Translations under genes and position numbers: made by a program
Assembly: GCF_026262505.1 (NCBI RefSeq)
Contig: NC_067207.1
Coordinates: 1,744,252-1,808,251, forward strand
From: Trichomonas vaginalis G3
Taxonomy: Eukaryota; Parabasalia; Trichomonadida; Trichomonadidae
Length of the DNA stretch: 64,000 nucleotides
Reading direction: 5' to 3'
The notes under the pieces: generated by a model
Databases searched by the model: none
Told to the model about the DNA's origin: nothing
What the model saw: the letters and a program-made list of their open reading frames with translations, nothing else
Shown: in pieces, positions 46,351-58,581 of the stretch
How positions within the stretch are numbered: the first letter of the stretch is position 1
Layout of the letters: every line of letters begins with the position of its first letter

Positions 46351-49300
46351 TTAACAAACAAAATAAGATACAATCTTAATATTCTCATTGATTTGAAGGT
46401 TTCCGCGTCTTTTGACAATAAATTTGTCACCGATAAGTTCTTTTGTTTTTTCCGAAATTTGAATATGTCCAGAAACACAAGTATGTTCCAGGAAATGTGT
46501 AATGTTTATATCTGTTCCTATTATGTCAAATTCCATGTTCCATAGTATGCCGCCAATTATTGGCCCACCAGTATGCACTCCGATTTTTAACTCAAGGGAA
46601 GAATTCAAATTTGTATTTATATCTTCCATTGATTTCAAACAATCTTCTGCGAAATTCACAGCTTCCAAAGCATATTTTTCTTTTGCAGGATCATTGAATA
46701 AACCACATGCACATAAGTATCTTTATCCACAAGTCTTAATTCTTCTAATATTTGGATACTTCACAAGGAGTTTATCAAAATCTTCAAATATTTTTGACAA
46801 GTTTTTCATTGTTTCAGATGGGGACAAATTCTCTGAATATTCATTGAAAGCAGCAACTTTAATATAAATAATTGTTGCATCTTGAAAAACTAATGTATTT
46901 TCTCTGTTGTTTACACTTAGATTTGGTAAAATTTCCTTTGGAATTATCTGATTTAAGAGTTTCTCTGATCTTGTTTTTGCGATGTTCGCTGCATTTTGTT
47001 TTTCTAAATCATTTCTTTCGTTGTTCAAACTTAAAACAATTGATGAAATCTGATTGTTCTCATTATAAATTCCCATCATCTTCACTTTGAAAGGAATCAA
47101 CTCATTGTTCTCATTAATCAAATCAAAATGATCTTCAATATATTCCTTTTCATTTGATCTTATGATCAAATCCAATTGATCTAATAATCTTTGTTTTTCA
47201 TCTTCAACAACAAAATTAATTATTGTTTGTCCAAGCATTTGATCTGAAGAATAATCAAGGTTGCTGGCAATGCTATCATTAACAATCTCTATACATAAAT
47301 TCGGATTCAAAACAATGATGCATTCATTTGTATTATAAATAATTGTTTTGAATCTTCCCATTTTTCCTTTTGTTGATTTCAATGAATATGAAAAGAATTC
47401 TAAGATGTCAGATGATTCTGTTATTACCTTTGGCGAAATATGTTGTAAAAGAACAAGCATTGTATGATAATTAATCATAATAACTTTTGTTAAAAAGAAT
47501 GGCAAAATAAAACAAATAACAGAGCATAATAATCCAAGTATATCAAGAATACCTAAAATTCTCATTGTTTTTTCAAATGTTTCTTCCATAACTTCGCCAA
47601 TTCTATGTGTAACTTTTATTACATTCGGATATAAATGATATCTTAATATATGAACCAAATTTGAAGCAACTTCGCTGTCGAGATTTCCTCCAAAAGAAAG
47701 AGGATCTTTGATAACACTTGAAGCAATATCTCTTAATACAATCATTTGCTGAACAACACTTGAACAAGCATACATATCATGAAGAGATTGAGGATCTCCA
47801 TCAATTGAACATTGACTTGATAATTGGTATTGATCTAGAAGATCATCAAAACCTAAGCTTCCTGATGATTTTCCATCACCATATAAAACATAATGATTTT
47901 CTTGATTCATCTTTTCAAGATTTTTCGTGGCAATTTTGGTTAAATTATTAAATGAAATAATACTTTGCGGTAAAGAACCATTCAACAATATCATTTGTAT
48001 TGCACTACTTCCTAATTGACAAGAGATAACGATTCTTGAGCAAGAAAAGTAATACCAATTTAATATTGTTGATAACTTATTATCTAATCCTATTGCGCTA
48101 ATTCCAATAGAAAGGAAAACTAAAATAACAATGATCAACATCGAATAAACAAAAATTGGCAAATAAATAACAATATCTTTCTTATTCATTACATTACTTG
48201 AAGCTTGAACAGAAGAATCTTCTATTTTTAATGACAAAGGCTGCTTTGCTTCATCTTTATCAAGAGATGAAATAGATGTCATGCTTTTGATTATGTTATT
48301 CTTTCCTCTATGATAAGTAAGAATAGCCAAAGTATAGAACAAAATAGTTAAAACAAAAACAATTGATGGAATAATAACTGTCATTAACAGAAAATAAAAT
48401 GAATTCCTCTTAGACTTTCTAGAAAAGAAATCGAATAATTGATCCAAAGAGTTATAAGTTGCTCTGATTGTTTCATTATCATTAGACATTTTCTGACAAA
48501 AATCATTATCTTGAAAGATATTTGGAAAAACATTTCCTTGTTGCATTGATCCTGCAATATCAGCTACCATATAATTAGATGCAGTTAATTGGTCTTTCAA
48601 TGACACAGGGATTTTTCCAATAGGTATTCCATCCTTACAAACAACGTAATCTTCGATATGAGCGATTAATGTTTGCGATATTGCAAAAGGATTTCCACCT
48701 TCTGCTAATTTTGCAATGTTATCCAACAATTGTTTCAAATAGTATTTACTGTTATTTGCTGCAATATATGCTTTTTCTGGAACAGATGCATCTCTTTTTA
48801 TTAATGTTTCTGTCAATAAATTATCAAATGTAAAGTTTCCAATACTTTTCTGTGTTGTGTCATATCTAAAATTATCACTTGCAAACTTGCACATTATATA
48901 AATATTTGAGTAGATATGATAGAACGTTGAATAAGCAAGGTTTCCAACATTTTCATAGCTCATTTTTCTCCATTCAAGTTTCATTCTGATGAATTCAAAA
49001 AGGAAAATGAAATCAAAAATATTAATAATCAACAAAACAGTTGTCAAAATCTTGGTGTAATTAATTTCTTTTGGCTTCGAGTTTGAAACAGCACCATGAA
49101 GTGCCATTCGAAGATTTGCATCTCTTATTAATTTATTCGCATATGCATTACTTTTTTCTGTATCAATATCGGAAGAACTTGATGATGGAGTTGAATCTTT
49201 TGTTAGAATTTTTTCATCTCTGTCACATCTAAGTATTTTGTTTCCTTTCAAATCTAAATAATGATCTTTGATAAATCTTGGAAATCTATTGACAAATGAG

Positions 49301-50961
49301 TGAAAACTTAAGTCAACATTGAAATTCTTTCCGCAATAAATCTGATCTGCTTTTATTTGCATTGAAATTGCTTCATCAAAATCGCATTTACATTCAATTA
49401 AAAAGTCAACATATAAATTCATTATATTGACATTGTTTGGTATATCACTTATAGCAGTTCTAAACAATAAATCAAGATTTTCTATCATTTTTCCAACAGA
49501 AAACAAATATGCATCATTATGGCATTGTTTGTCCCAAAACAAATTTAAAACATTTTTGCATTCTTTTGTTTTTTGAGCTAACTTATCATAAATGAACTTT
49601 GTGTCTCTTGTATCGGAAACTAATCTTCGTAGCCTTATTCTATATGCCTGATATAAAAGGAATTTGTCAGAAATTTTCTGTTTTCTTCTGTTGTCAACAA
49701 TTTTGAAAGCTCTTTTCATTTTTTCTGATTCGAAAGGAAAGAATGTCAATATTTGTAAAATAATTGATGTTGCATCTGATAAATCATCTTTGCTTAAGAT
49801 GTATTCTGTCAAAGAACCATCAATGAAGTAATCACAAATCTGTGTCAAACCAACACTTATATACATCATTGCTATTGAAGGACTTTTTCCAACTCCTATT
49901 GATTCTAAGTACTTTTTCACATCAACAATATCAGGATCATAAGTCAAATCTTCTGTGATTTCTTTTATCATCAGTTTGAAATAGAAATCAGAAAATAAAT
50001 AACCTAAAACAAAAGAGAAAATCATAACTAAAACCGTATAATTATACGTTAGATTAAAAGAATAAAGAACTAAATAGTTGATATCCAATGCAATACTTGT
50101 GATGCAGAAAGCCATATTAAGTGTATTTCGCCATACTTCATAATATGGAATGTAATGAAGTTTGTAACAAATGTACAAAGTCATCAATAAATGAAAAATG
50201 TCGCCAATAACAAAAACCCAAGCTTCGTAATAGTTAAAAATGGCAGAAAATAATGAAAATATTGAAGTTGAAGCTATCCAGAGAGTAATTGAAAAGTCAT
50301 CAAATAATGGGAATAAAAGGTTCGTAATGACAACTGATCTCGATTTAAGGTTCGTAGAAATTAAAAATGTTGAAAGGAAAAATATGAAATTAATGGATCC
50401 GACGACGATTTCTTGTACAAAAGCTATATTAAATCCGTATTTTAATGAAATTATGCCATGATTTACAATATTTACTGCCGGTATAATCAGAAAAGTGTCA
50501 ACTATGTCAATTAGTGCTAGTGCTACATATAAGTATACTTTTGGAATCTGGTAATATTTTCTTTCGTACCATATTAAATACAAAGTGAGAAGAATTGTAA
50601 TAATTGCGATGCAAAAAGTTGAATAAGTAACGGCCAATTTGGGTGTTTTAACATCAAATGGATCTGTAAGAACAAAGACTGTAAGAATATCGATGTAAAA
50701 TCTTTTCCAACCCTTAGAACTGTTCTCGAAAATTGGCGTGTAGATCCAAAGTCCAACAGAAAGCGTTTGGAGCATAATAATTATGGAAATAATGGCCATG
50801 ATGCAGCATGGAAACTTTGTTTCTTGCATACTTTGATCAAAAATGGGAAATAATAATTCGAGTTTCGCATTTTTCTGCTTGAGCTGATAAAAATAGCTTT
50901 TTGTGGCCGTTAGATCTTCGCTAATTGTAGATGTTGTTTTTTCTTTAGTTTGAGTATCCAT
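46351..50961 (-). pseudogene. Receptor-type nucleotidyl cyclase with an in-frame stop inside the catalytic domain
   Basis: The frame opens MDTQTKEKTTSTISEDL and runs 1412 codons to a TAA at 46723-46725, then continues in the same frame for 123 more codons. Residues 50-330 contain a series of membrane spans (CIMAIISIIIMLQTLSVGLWI; FCIAIITILLTLYLIWYE; VLVMIFSFVLGYLFSDFYF); 330-650 are cytosolic helices; 650-1190 contain further spans. A PAS domain lies around 1195-1310 (NTNECIIVLNPNLCIEIVND). The class III cyclase domain follows (VFQDATIIYIKVAAFNEYS... then, after the stop, LELKIGVHTGGPIIGGILW and GTDINITHFLEHTCVSGHIQ). The first metal Asp of SDIxxF is replaced (YIKVAAF) and the second falls at the stop. 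It is therefore a pseudogene or a catalytically dead receptor. Trichomonads have large families of such cyclases. Confidence 0.85.
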
Positions 50962-51498
50962 ATCAAGTGTAGTTTGCCGAAAAACGAGTCTTAAGAAAAA
51001 AATTCAAGAAACGTAAATTTACATTGCAAAATTCAACTGCCATCATTGAAAAATCAAATATAGAAAAATATTTACACCAAATGAAATCGTTGCATCAATA
51101 TCCATATAACGAAATATCAAATTTTTAGACTTTGTCTTTTTTCTTTGTCCATCAACAATCGAACCCTAAACTTTGGATACTGAATATAAATCCTCAATTG
51201 CTAACATTGTCATTTCAAAATAGAAATGAAATATAGAATTTTTGAATATATCTGAGAAAAAATTTCTATATGTTTTCTACGGTCATTCAATTTTGAAAAC
51301 GAAAATGTCAGAGCTTGTTTATCAAAATATGAATCTGAATCTATGATGTTTGCTCAAATACGCATATGCTTTGATATACATTATTTTTTTTTATTTTGCT
51401 TTTTTCTCATCGAGCTTCAATTATTATAGCAAGGTTTTCTTGATCATTTACATTAATAATAGCTCGGGGTTCCATGGTATATAATTTTGTTAATTAAT
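50962..51498. other. AT-rich intergenic stretch upstream of the cyclase gene
   Basis: No gene or repeat is supported; the region presumably contains the cyclase promoter, but no TCTCAAA or TCA-Y-W site stands close to its ATG. Confidence 0.45.
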
Positions 51499-51500
51499 TA

Positions 51501-52594
51501 AGGGTCCATTGTAAGGCCAAATAAGACCTATCGTCGCCCCAAAAATATTGCTCAAGATGGTGTTTTACTAAGGCCCAACTAATATTTTGAATTCTGAATT
51601 AACTTTACTCTTTTGAAATCCTTATCAGATGTGCAACAATTTGATGCAGTATCGCAATTCGAATCCGATTTTTTAATGTAGATGTACTCTAACATTCTTG
51701 AAAAAATGCAAAATGATATTAATCAAGCTTTTCATTTCTGTATCATACACGAAACAAAATCATTCATTATACTAAAATTTATCAAAGTTTGAATAATGAA
51801 AAAAATAATATCTAAATTTTTACATTGAGTCGGCTATTGATATGGTCAATATTAAATCGTTTAAAAATGGGCATTGGCCAGAATAATACCCACTAAAATA
51901 CACATTTTTTTAAATTTTATCAATTTGTTTTGGTATATCTTTATGATAATGAATAAAATGCTTATCTTTCATAAGTCAATACATAATTTATGCTGAAACA
52001 CAAAAAATAACACGAAAATTTTTGGCCAACATTTCAAAACGAAGGATAATGCTTTGAATATATAAACAATAATACTTTGTCTAGAGAATTAAATTTGTGC
52101 TATCCAATTGTCAATTCTTTGAATTTTTTATAAAATGCACGATATTCCGGCATTAGCCTCAATAAATATAAACTACATGCATCACAATATTAGGATGTAA
52201 TGGCATTAAAGCGAATTTCCTAATTTCTTCTCAATTAAATTCCTAGAAAAACTTAGGAATTAATGATTGGAAATAGGTCAAAAAAATTCCTAATATAAAA
52301 TTTATACTTAAATTAAAATCAAAATTCGAAAATATCTATTTTTCAAAACACGCATCCAGAAGCGAAAAAATTCGAAAAAATCATGTTCTTATAAAACTCG
52401 CTGATTTTGCAATTTTTATGTGATTTGAAGTGATAGAATGTATTATCATCTTACTAAAACATATACTTTATTGTTACATTCACAAAATATTAATCAGAAC
52501 ACTAGGAAAAGTGGATTTTCGAAAAAAGACGATAACGATTATTTGCAAATCACCTCTCAATTTTGAGAGACTTTCAATTTTTACAGTGGACCCT
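51501..52594. mobile_element. Candidate 1.1-kb mariner-style MITE (TA target site, short TIRs)
   Basis: The left end is TA-AGGGTCCATTGTAA and the right end, on the other strand, TA-AGGGTCCACTGTAA, matching at 13 of 14 positions with TA on both outer sides, as Tc1/mariner elements leave. The interior is AT-rich and non-coding. A related-looking word, AGTGGACTATACCCTTAA, occurs near 22,412. The short TIR makes a chance pairing possible. Confidence 0.4.
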
Positions 52595-52596
52595 TA

Positions 52597-53431
52597 AAAT
52601 TTTTGAAATTATTGTTTTGTGAAAATTGCCCGTTTGACTATTTGCTGATGACCATTTAGTTAACACAGTTTATTTTAGTTATATTTTCATCTCAGAAATG
52701 CACAAATTCCATTTTCATTTTATCATCGAAATATTAACCTCAAATTAGCTAAATATATAAAAATATTAGCATGATACATCAAGAAAAGTCAAAATCGTTA
52801 TCGTTACTACCAATTTGACTTTTATTAATTTTTTTTCTGAAAATAAATTACTTTTATGGATTAATTTAGCTATAAACTCCTAAGACAATGACAGAATGAT
52901 AAAAATTTTATTCAGAATAAACGGTTCAAACAAGATCACTGAATTTACTCAATTATTCGCTCTTTATTGGGATTGTACAATTAATTTACCGACATATAAT
53001 ACCATATCAGATTAAAAAATATTCTGAAGTATGAAAACACACAAAATACATCTCTGATAAAGAATAGGCATAGTAAAAATAGATGACCACAAACAACATC
53101 CAATTTACATTGGAGAGGGTCATAATCCATATATTGGAAATTTGAATAATGAAATATTTATCAAGTCATAGAAATAGATGCATAATTCAAATAATATGTA
53201 GTGGGACTGGATTGTAATAATTTGACATTCACAGTAGCCAGTTTATCTAATTCGTTACTCAGTTTCCTCTATTCCAAAGATCCAAAATTTTTCAAAGGAA
53301 ATTGTAAAAAAATTAGATAGTTCTCAATTCATTTGGCTTGATCAATATTGTTAGCATACATCTGCAACTTTCAATTTTAACGAAGTGATGAGTTTGTTTT
53401 ACGGTTATTTTATAGAATTTCTTTTCATTTT
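52597..53431. other. AT-rich upstream region of the coiled-coil gene
   Basis: No gene seen. The last 15 bases, TTTTCATTTTTTG, give a TCA-T-T-T initiator-like site ten bases before the ATG at 53432. Confidence 0.45.
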
Positions 53432-56346
53432 TTGATGGAAAGGCCATTGGATTCCAAAGTTGATGGCCAATATTCCATCACTAACATAGAGAAAGCCAAT
53501 GAAGTCACACAATCCATTTCTAAGCTCCTTGTATTGCTTCAACGAAATTTTAAAGGAGATTATCCAGATTCCTTGATTCAGGAGCTTAAAACTATGACAA
53601 ATAACCTAACAAAATACAAGAAATTAGATTTACCATCTTTTGCTAAGGATTTTTCCAGTTATTCTGGTGAAGATGTTTTATCCGTTGCATTACTCTTTTT
53701 GAATGAAATTAACAACAACACTATAAACAAACAGAAAGATCAGCTTTCACAATATGAAAATGAAATCAATTTACTAAAAGAAAAAATAAAATCTTTATCA
53801 AAGACAGATCGATCTACACAAATAGAAAATACAGGATCATTTGGATCAAGTAACGGAAAAAACTCATCTAATTCTCTATCAGATTCCAAATTTACCTCCG
53901 ATATCTCTAAATTGAGCCGTGAAGAGGAAATCAAGCAAATTAAACGTCAGATTCGCGATAAATACAAAGACAAAATCCTTGAATTGAATTCAATGGTTCA
54001 AGAAATTCCTCCTTTACAAGATGAAATCTTCAGACTTCGAAAGAAACTGAAATCCAAATCGAAAGACGAATCAAATTCTCAAACTACGATCCAATCATAC
54101 GAATCCGAGCTCAGAGAAACGAAAGCTTCAGTGGTCGATCTCCAAAATCAATTACAAACAGCTTTAGCTGAAAACGAGAGACTATCTCAGATTACTGAAC
54201 AAACAAGCAAGTCAATACTTTCAGAAAGATCCCAAGGAATCGCAGAAGGAAAACAAAAATTCCAATATCTTATATCCGAAATGGCCCAAAACTACCAAGG
54301 AGTATCTAGAGAGCTTACTGATGTTATCCAACAAAGGAATAAGTTGTTTGAACTCGTCAACTCCCAACAAATTCTTTTAATGAAACATGAAAACGCCAAA
54401 AACCAAACAACTTCTCAAAAAGAGATCGTCGTTGAACGACCAATACCCAATAAATTACCAAATATCAATGATTTGATTCTTGATTCCATTGATGAAATTA
54501 ATCATGATAATATTGAAGATGCGATCACAGATATCCTTAAACTAACACACCAAGACAAATCATATACAGAAACAATCGAATCCCTGATTAATTTGCTTCT
54601 CGAAAGGGTCAGATCAAAAGAAAAAATAATTTCTGAACAAAACAAGAAAATTAGCACTTTTACTGACCAACTACCACTTGTTAATAAGCTAACTAGTCTT
54701 ATTAAAGGCCAATTATCATATATCGAGAAGATTGCGAAAATTGATGATTTGCAAGTTGACTCTTCGCTTCGGGAAAGTATTTATCACAATATCAGTGACA
54801 CCAAAGATTACATTGAGAAGAACTGTGGCCAAATCAATGACCAAAAGTCCATTTTCGGATTTTTAGAATCAGATCCAGAAAAAATCAAAGAAAACATATT
54901 GACTTTTCTTTCGAAATACGAAAATCCACAAACAGCTGAAGGAATAGAGCTATATCTTATTCTTAAGCAGTCAATTGCCTTATCCTGATATTAATAAGAC
55001 TCCATAAAGAATCATCAAAACTTGCAGAAAATAAATCGAAAGAAAACGAGAAATTGAAACAAAATTCAATTCTCAAAGAAGATTATGATTCAATGATACA
55101 AACCTTGAATAAGTTTGAAGACAAATTAAAAGAGAAAGAACAGAAACTAGAGACAATTTCCAAACTAATTAATCTTGAAAATTCCCAAGAACAAATCAAG
55201 AAATTGTTAAAGGATGAAAACATAAAATCTGATGATGTTTTGTCAGAAAAATATCAAAGTGATTTAGAAAAATTAAAATCAAAACTGGACAAAACAAATG
55301 AAATTCTTAGACAAACTAAAAACGATTTACAAAAGAAAGAATACGAATATGCTGAATTACAAACGAAACTTGATGAAGAAACATTTAAATTAACAGTAGC
55401 AAGTGGATCTCTTCAAGAAGAAACTAAACAAATCATTAAAGAAAAAGACGAAGAATTAGAAAAAATTAAAAATAATTGGAGAATTTCTGATATTAAATTA
55501 CAAGAACAAATCAAATTCTTGAAGAATAAAAACAATGAATTAAAGAATCAGTTGAATGAAGAAAGAGTTAAATATGCTGCTTCTGTTTCACAAGTTAAAG
55601 AAAGATCAAAGAAACAAATGGAAGAAGCTGTTGATTTGATTTATGATGAACAATCGCAAAGATTAGATGCAATGGCAAATAGAATAAGGAAAGTACAAAG
55701 AGCTTTAAAGAGAAAAACAGAAGAAGCTGATGAAAAAGAAGAACAACTTAAGACACATGAAAAATTAGTTGAATCACAGGCAAATCAAACTTCTGAATTG
55801 CAGTTCTCGCAAATGCAATCTGAAAAGAAAGTTTATGAATTAAATAATGTTGTGAATCAATTGACAGAAGAAGTGAATTTACTTGAAAATAAAATAAACA
55901 ACTTAGAAGTTGATAAGAAAGTTTTGGAGATGCAGTTATCATCTGCACAAGAAAAGACAAAACAACAGGAATCGTATTATAATTCACAACTTCAAGTGGC
56001 GAAGTTTTCCGCAATGCAAGAATTGCCAACAAAATTTGAAAAAGCAAAAGAAGAATTCCAGGAAGAATTCACAAAATTCCTTAGAGATATTTGCACGAAA
56101 TTCCCTGAATACGTTGATTTCTCAAGTCCTATTGACAAGAACAGCATTTTGATGATGATAAGGAAGATTTCGGATAAAGTAAAAGTTGCAGAAAAAGATT
56201 TGGATAAACTCGCAGATTTGGAAAAGCAAAATCGTGAAATAAGAGTCGTTGTTGGAGCAGCTAGATCAACAAGGACAATCGATGCCGTACAGGAATTTGC
56301 TGCAAATGCAAAACTAATGAAACAGAAATTAGAGAATATCCATTAA
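53432..56346 (+). CDS. Long coiled-coil protein, split by one frameshift near 54,970
   Basis: The first frame (518 codons, opening MMERPLDSKVDGQYSITNIE) and the second (from about 54,967 through 56,346, with its first ATG at 55054) are both nearly continuous heptad coiled coils (KDQLSQYENEINLLKEKIKS; KKVLEMQLSSAQEKTKQQES). They overlap by about 20 bases, no promoter stands between them, and the second frame is coding-like before its first ATG, so one gene of about 970 codons with a single one-base shift is most likely. The last 60 residues (RTIDAVQEFAANAKLMKQK) are less regular. It resembles long cytoskeletal or basal-body/Golgi coiled-coil proteins in a general way only. The shift may be a sequencing error or a true mutation. 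Confidence 0.65.
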
Positions 56347-57045
56347 TTTTTTTTTATTATTATGTATATTGTTTTTTAAATTTTGTCACTAGCTTCTTTT
56401 AAATAAAGGATAATTGTTTTATTTATTAGTAACTAAGCTTATATTGAACTTATCCATACATGATATCCAAATGGGAATTGAGAAACTAAGGAATCAAAAT
56501 TTGAATAGGTATGAATTAGAAAATAAAATATATTTTGATAACAGATATAATGATCATTTATTGCATTGATGACAGAAATGAAGTTACACTAAGTCCAATA
56601 TAAGTAGCTTTAATCAATTGTGTATGAATGGAATTAGTTTTTTCATTTTCTAATATATTGAACTCATTAATAGTTTCAAAACTCGGGTCCAAATACTCAG
56701 AAAAATATGGGCATTGCATTCAATATCGGATACTAGATTTTGTGAATAGGATAATAATTGAACAAATTTGTTAAAAAAACATTAAAAAGACAAAGAGGAC
56801 AATTTTAGAGCAAATGATTTTTATCTTATTGATTATATCATACCAAAATACCTGATTTTCATTCAATTTTTTGGCCAATTTCATTAAATTTCATCTCGTC
56901 TTAAGGCATTATACACTTAAATGTAATTTCAGCAAAAACTATATAAAAATTGTGCTTTATGATTCATAAATCAACGTAATTTTGAATTTATATTTTGCAA
57001 AAAGGAAATAATTTAATTTTAAATAACAAACAAACACTTTATACT
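56347..57045. other. 0.7-kb gap between convergent genes, nothing supported
   Basis: AT-rich 3' regions of the coiled-coil gene and the two-repeat Myb gene. CTAGATTTTGTGA near 56,745 repeats a word seen near 24,211 but has no visible partner here. Confidence 0.5.
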
Positions 57046-57570
57046 CTAAAATTCAATGGAAAAGACTGAAGAATCGAATAAAGATTCGCAATCAATCTGA
57101 CCAAAGTCATTTGCTGCCTCTAACTCAAAGAAGGAGGCAATAGAGACATCTTCATTATGTGTAGTGTCCTTGGAATTGATTTTTTCATTTGAATCTGAAG
57201 GACATGGGCTTAAACGAGAATCTCTAGCTTTCTTCCTAAGAAGACAGTTGAATCTGTTCTTTATAGCATTCGGTGGTCTTCCTGGGAAGAACTGGGCAAT
57301 CTTTGCCCATTTGTTTCCAAGAGAATTGTGTAAGTTGATCAATTGCTCATCGTCAGAAGCATTCCATTCTATATTGATCAATTCTGGAGATATATGGCTA
57401 ACCCAACGCTCGCGGCATTGTTTCCCTGTACGGCCAGGGATGTGCTCTGCGATGAAGTTCCATTTTCTTGGTCCGAACTGTTGGACGACGGATGTCAAGA
57501 GCTTATCTTCTTCTTTGGTCCAAAGGGTCTTCGGTGGGAGCAATACCTTGGCAAATTCCGCTTGAAACAT
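57046..57570 (-). CDS. R2R3 Myb-type transcription factor
   Basis: 174 residues from the ATG at 57568-57570, preferred over a longer AT-rich frame because TCTCAAATCAAGA sits directly before it. Repeat one spans about 14-62 (WTKEEDKLLTSVVQQFGPRK; GRTGKQCRERWVSHI) and repeat two about 66-113 (WNASDDEQLINLHNSLGNKW; GRPPNAIKNRFNCLL). The second repeat has Asn-Ala-Ser instead of the usual Thr-x-Glu after the first Trp and Phe in place of the third Trp, both common. The C-terminal 55 residues are acidic and Ser-rich (HNEDVSIASFFELEAANDF), possibly an activation segment. This size and layout are typical of trichomonad Mybs that bind promoter MREs. Confidence 0.93.
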   Translation of the reverse strand: MFQAEFAKVLLPPKTLWTKEEDKLLTSVVQQFGPRKWNFIAEHIPGRTGKQCRERWVSHISPELINIEWNASDDEQLINLHNSLGNKWAKIAQFFPGRPPNAIKNRFNCLLRKKARDSRLSPCPSDSNEKINSKDTTHNEDVSIASFFELEAANDFGQIDCESLFDSSVFSIEF

Positions 57571-57576
57571 TCTTGA

Positions 57577-57692
57577 TTTGAGATAAAATGACAAATGGTA
57601 TAAATTTGAAAACTCATTGAAATTGTGATTATTCACAAATTTGAATACTAGTATTTTTTGAGAACTAATTTGAGAGGTAGCATTTTTTGAGA
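57577..57692 (-). promoter_or_regulatory. Cluster of four TCTCAAA motifs upstream of the two-repeat Myb gene
   Basis: On the minus strand TCTCAAA occurs at 57577-57583 (7 bases before the ATG), 57657-57663, 57669-57675 and 57686-57692. The nearest one is in the position of an initiator; the other three form a tight group about 90 bases upstream and may be a regulatory repeat. Confidence 0.45.
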
Positions 57693-58581
57693 GGAAAAGT
57701 TTTAGGTTAATTTTATTTTAAGTTAATCAAATATATAAACATATGTTAGATTATTTCCGCAATGATCGTAATAACTAACGATAATTTCGAAAATCTTGGC
57801 TGAAACCTAGGGGATCAATAATTGACCATTACTATCCCTAAATAATCTCCGGTGATCCAAAATCTTGCAAGAAAGTGAAAAAGAAATGATTCTTTTTCAG
57901 GGGCCGGTCTGTTTTTGTCGATAGGCTATCTTAGTTGTTGTAATGGCATATTTTCTTATTCAATCCATAAATATCTAATAAAATCACCTTTTGATTTATT
58001 TTCACTAACCAAATGTGATAATGCGTTTTTGAGGAAGATCAAAATCACAAACACGCATCTTGGCTATGGGAAACATTGTTGGTTTTGTCGTTTGATGTGA
58101 TTTTCTGAAATAAAAATTTGCAATTATTATTCAAACTTGTATTTTTCATGATATATGAATTTCTTTGATTCAGAATTAAAATTGTCGATTTCACACTTTT
58201 GAATTTCTTATATTCTATAATCCAATTTCGCATATTGAAAGCTTGTAACGGTTGGTAAATAATTTTATCATCAGCATTATTGAAGCCTTTTAATTTCATA
58301 TAAATTTTTATGCATACAAGAAAATCTAAAATATTATTTTCTAATGGAGTTTCAGCTCAATCATGCAGATAATAGTATCATACGCATATAGGCATGCTTA
58401 AATAATGAATACAACACTCCAATCTTCTAATTTCTAATGAAAAATATTTAAATAATTTAGAAATATGGGCTTTTGAAGTTGTTTTTAAAGAAACCATGAT
58501 AAATCATCTCGTTTCATTTCATAAGAATCAAAATACAAATTCTTCAAGAAAAAAATTTTGTAACGATTTAGGAGCAATAAT
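57693..58581. other. 0.9-kb AT-rich divergent promoter region
   Basis: Between the Myb gene and the dynein-like gene. Frames on both strands are short and AT-driven. No structure beyond the TCTCAAA cluster is evident. Confidence 0.5.

Noticed and set aside
50240-50461. Plus-strand 73-codon frame inside the cyclase gene
   Set aside because: It is antisense to membrane-span codons of a clear gene and has no promoter of its own.
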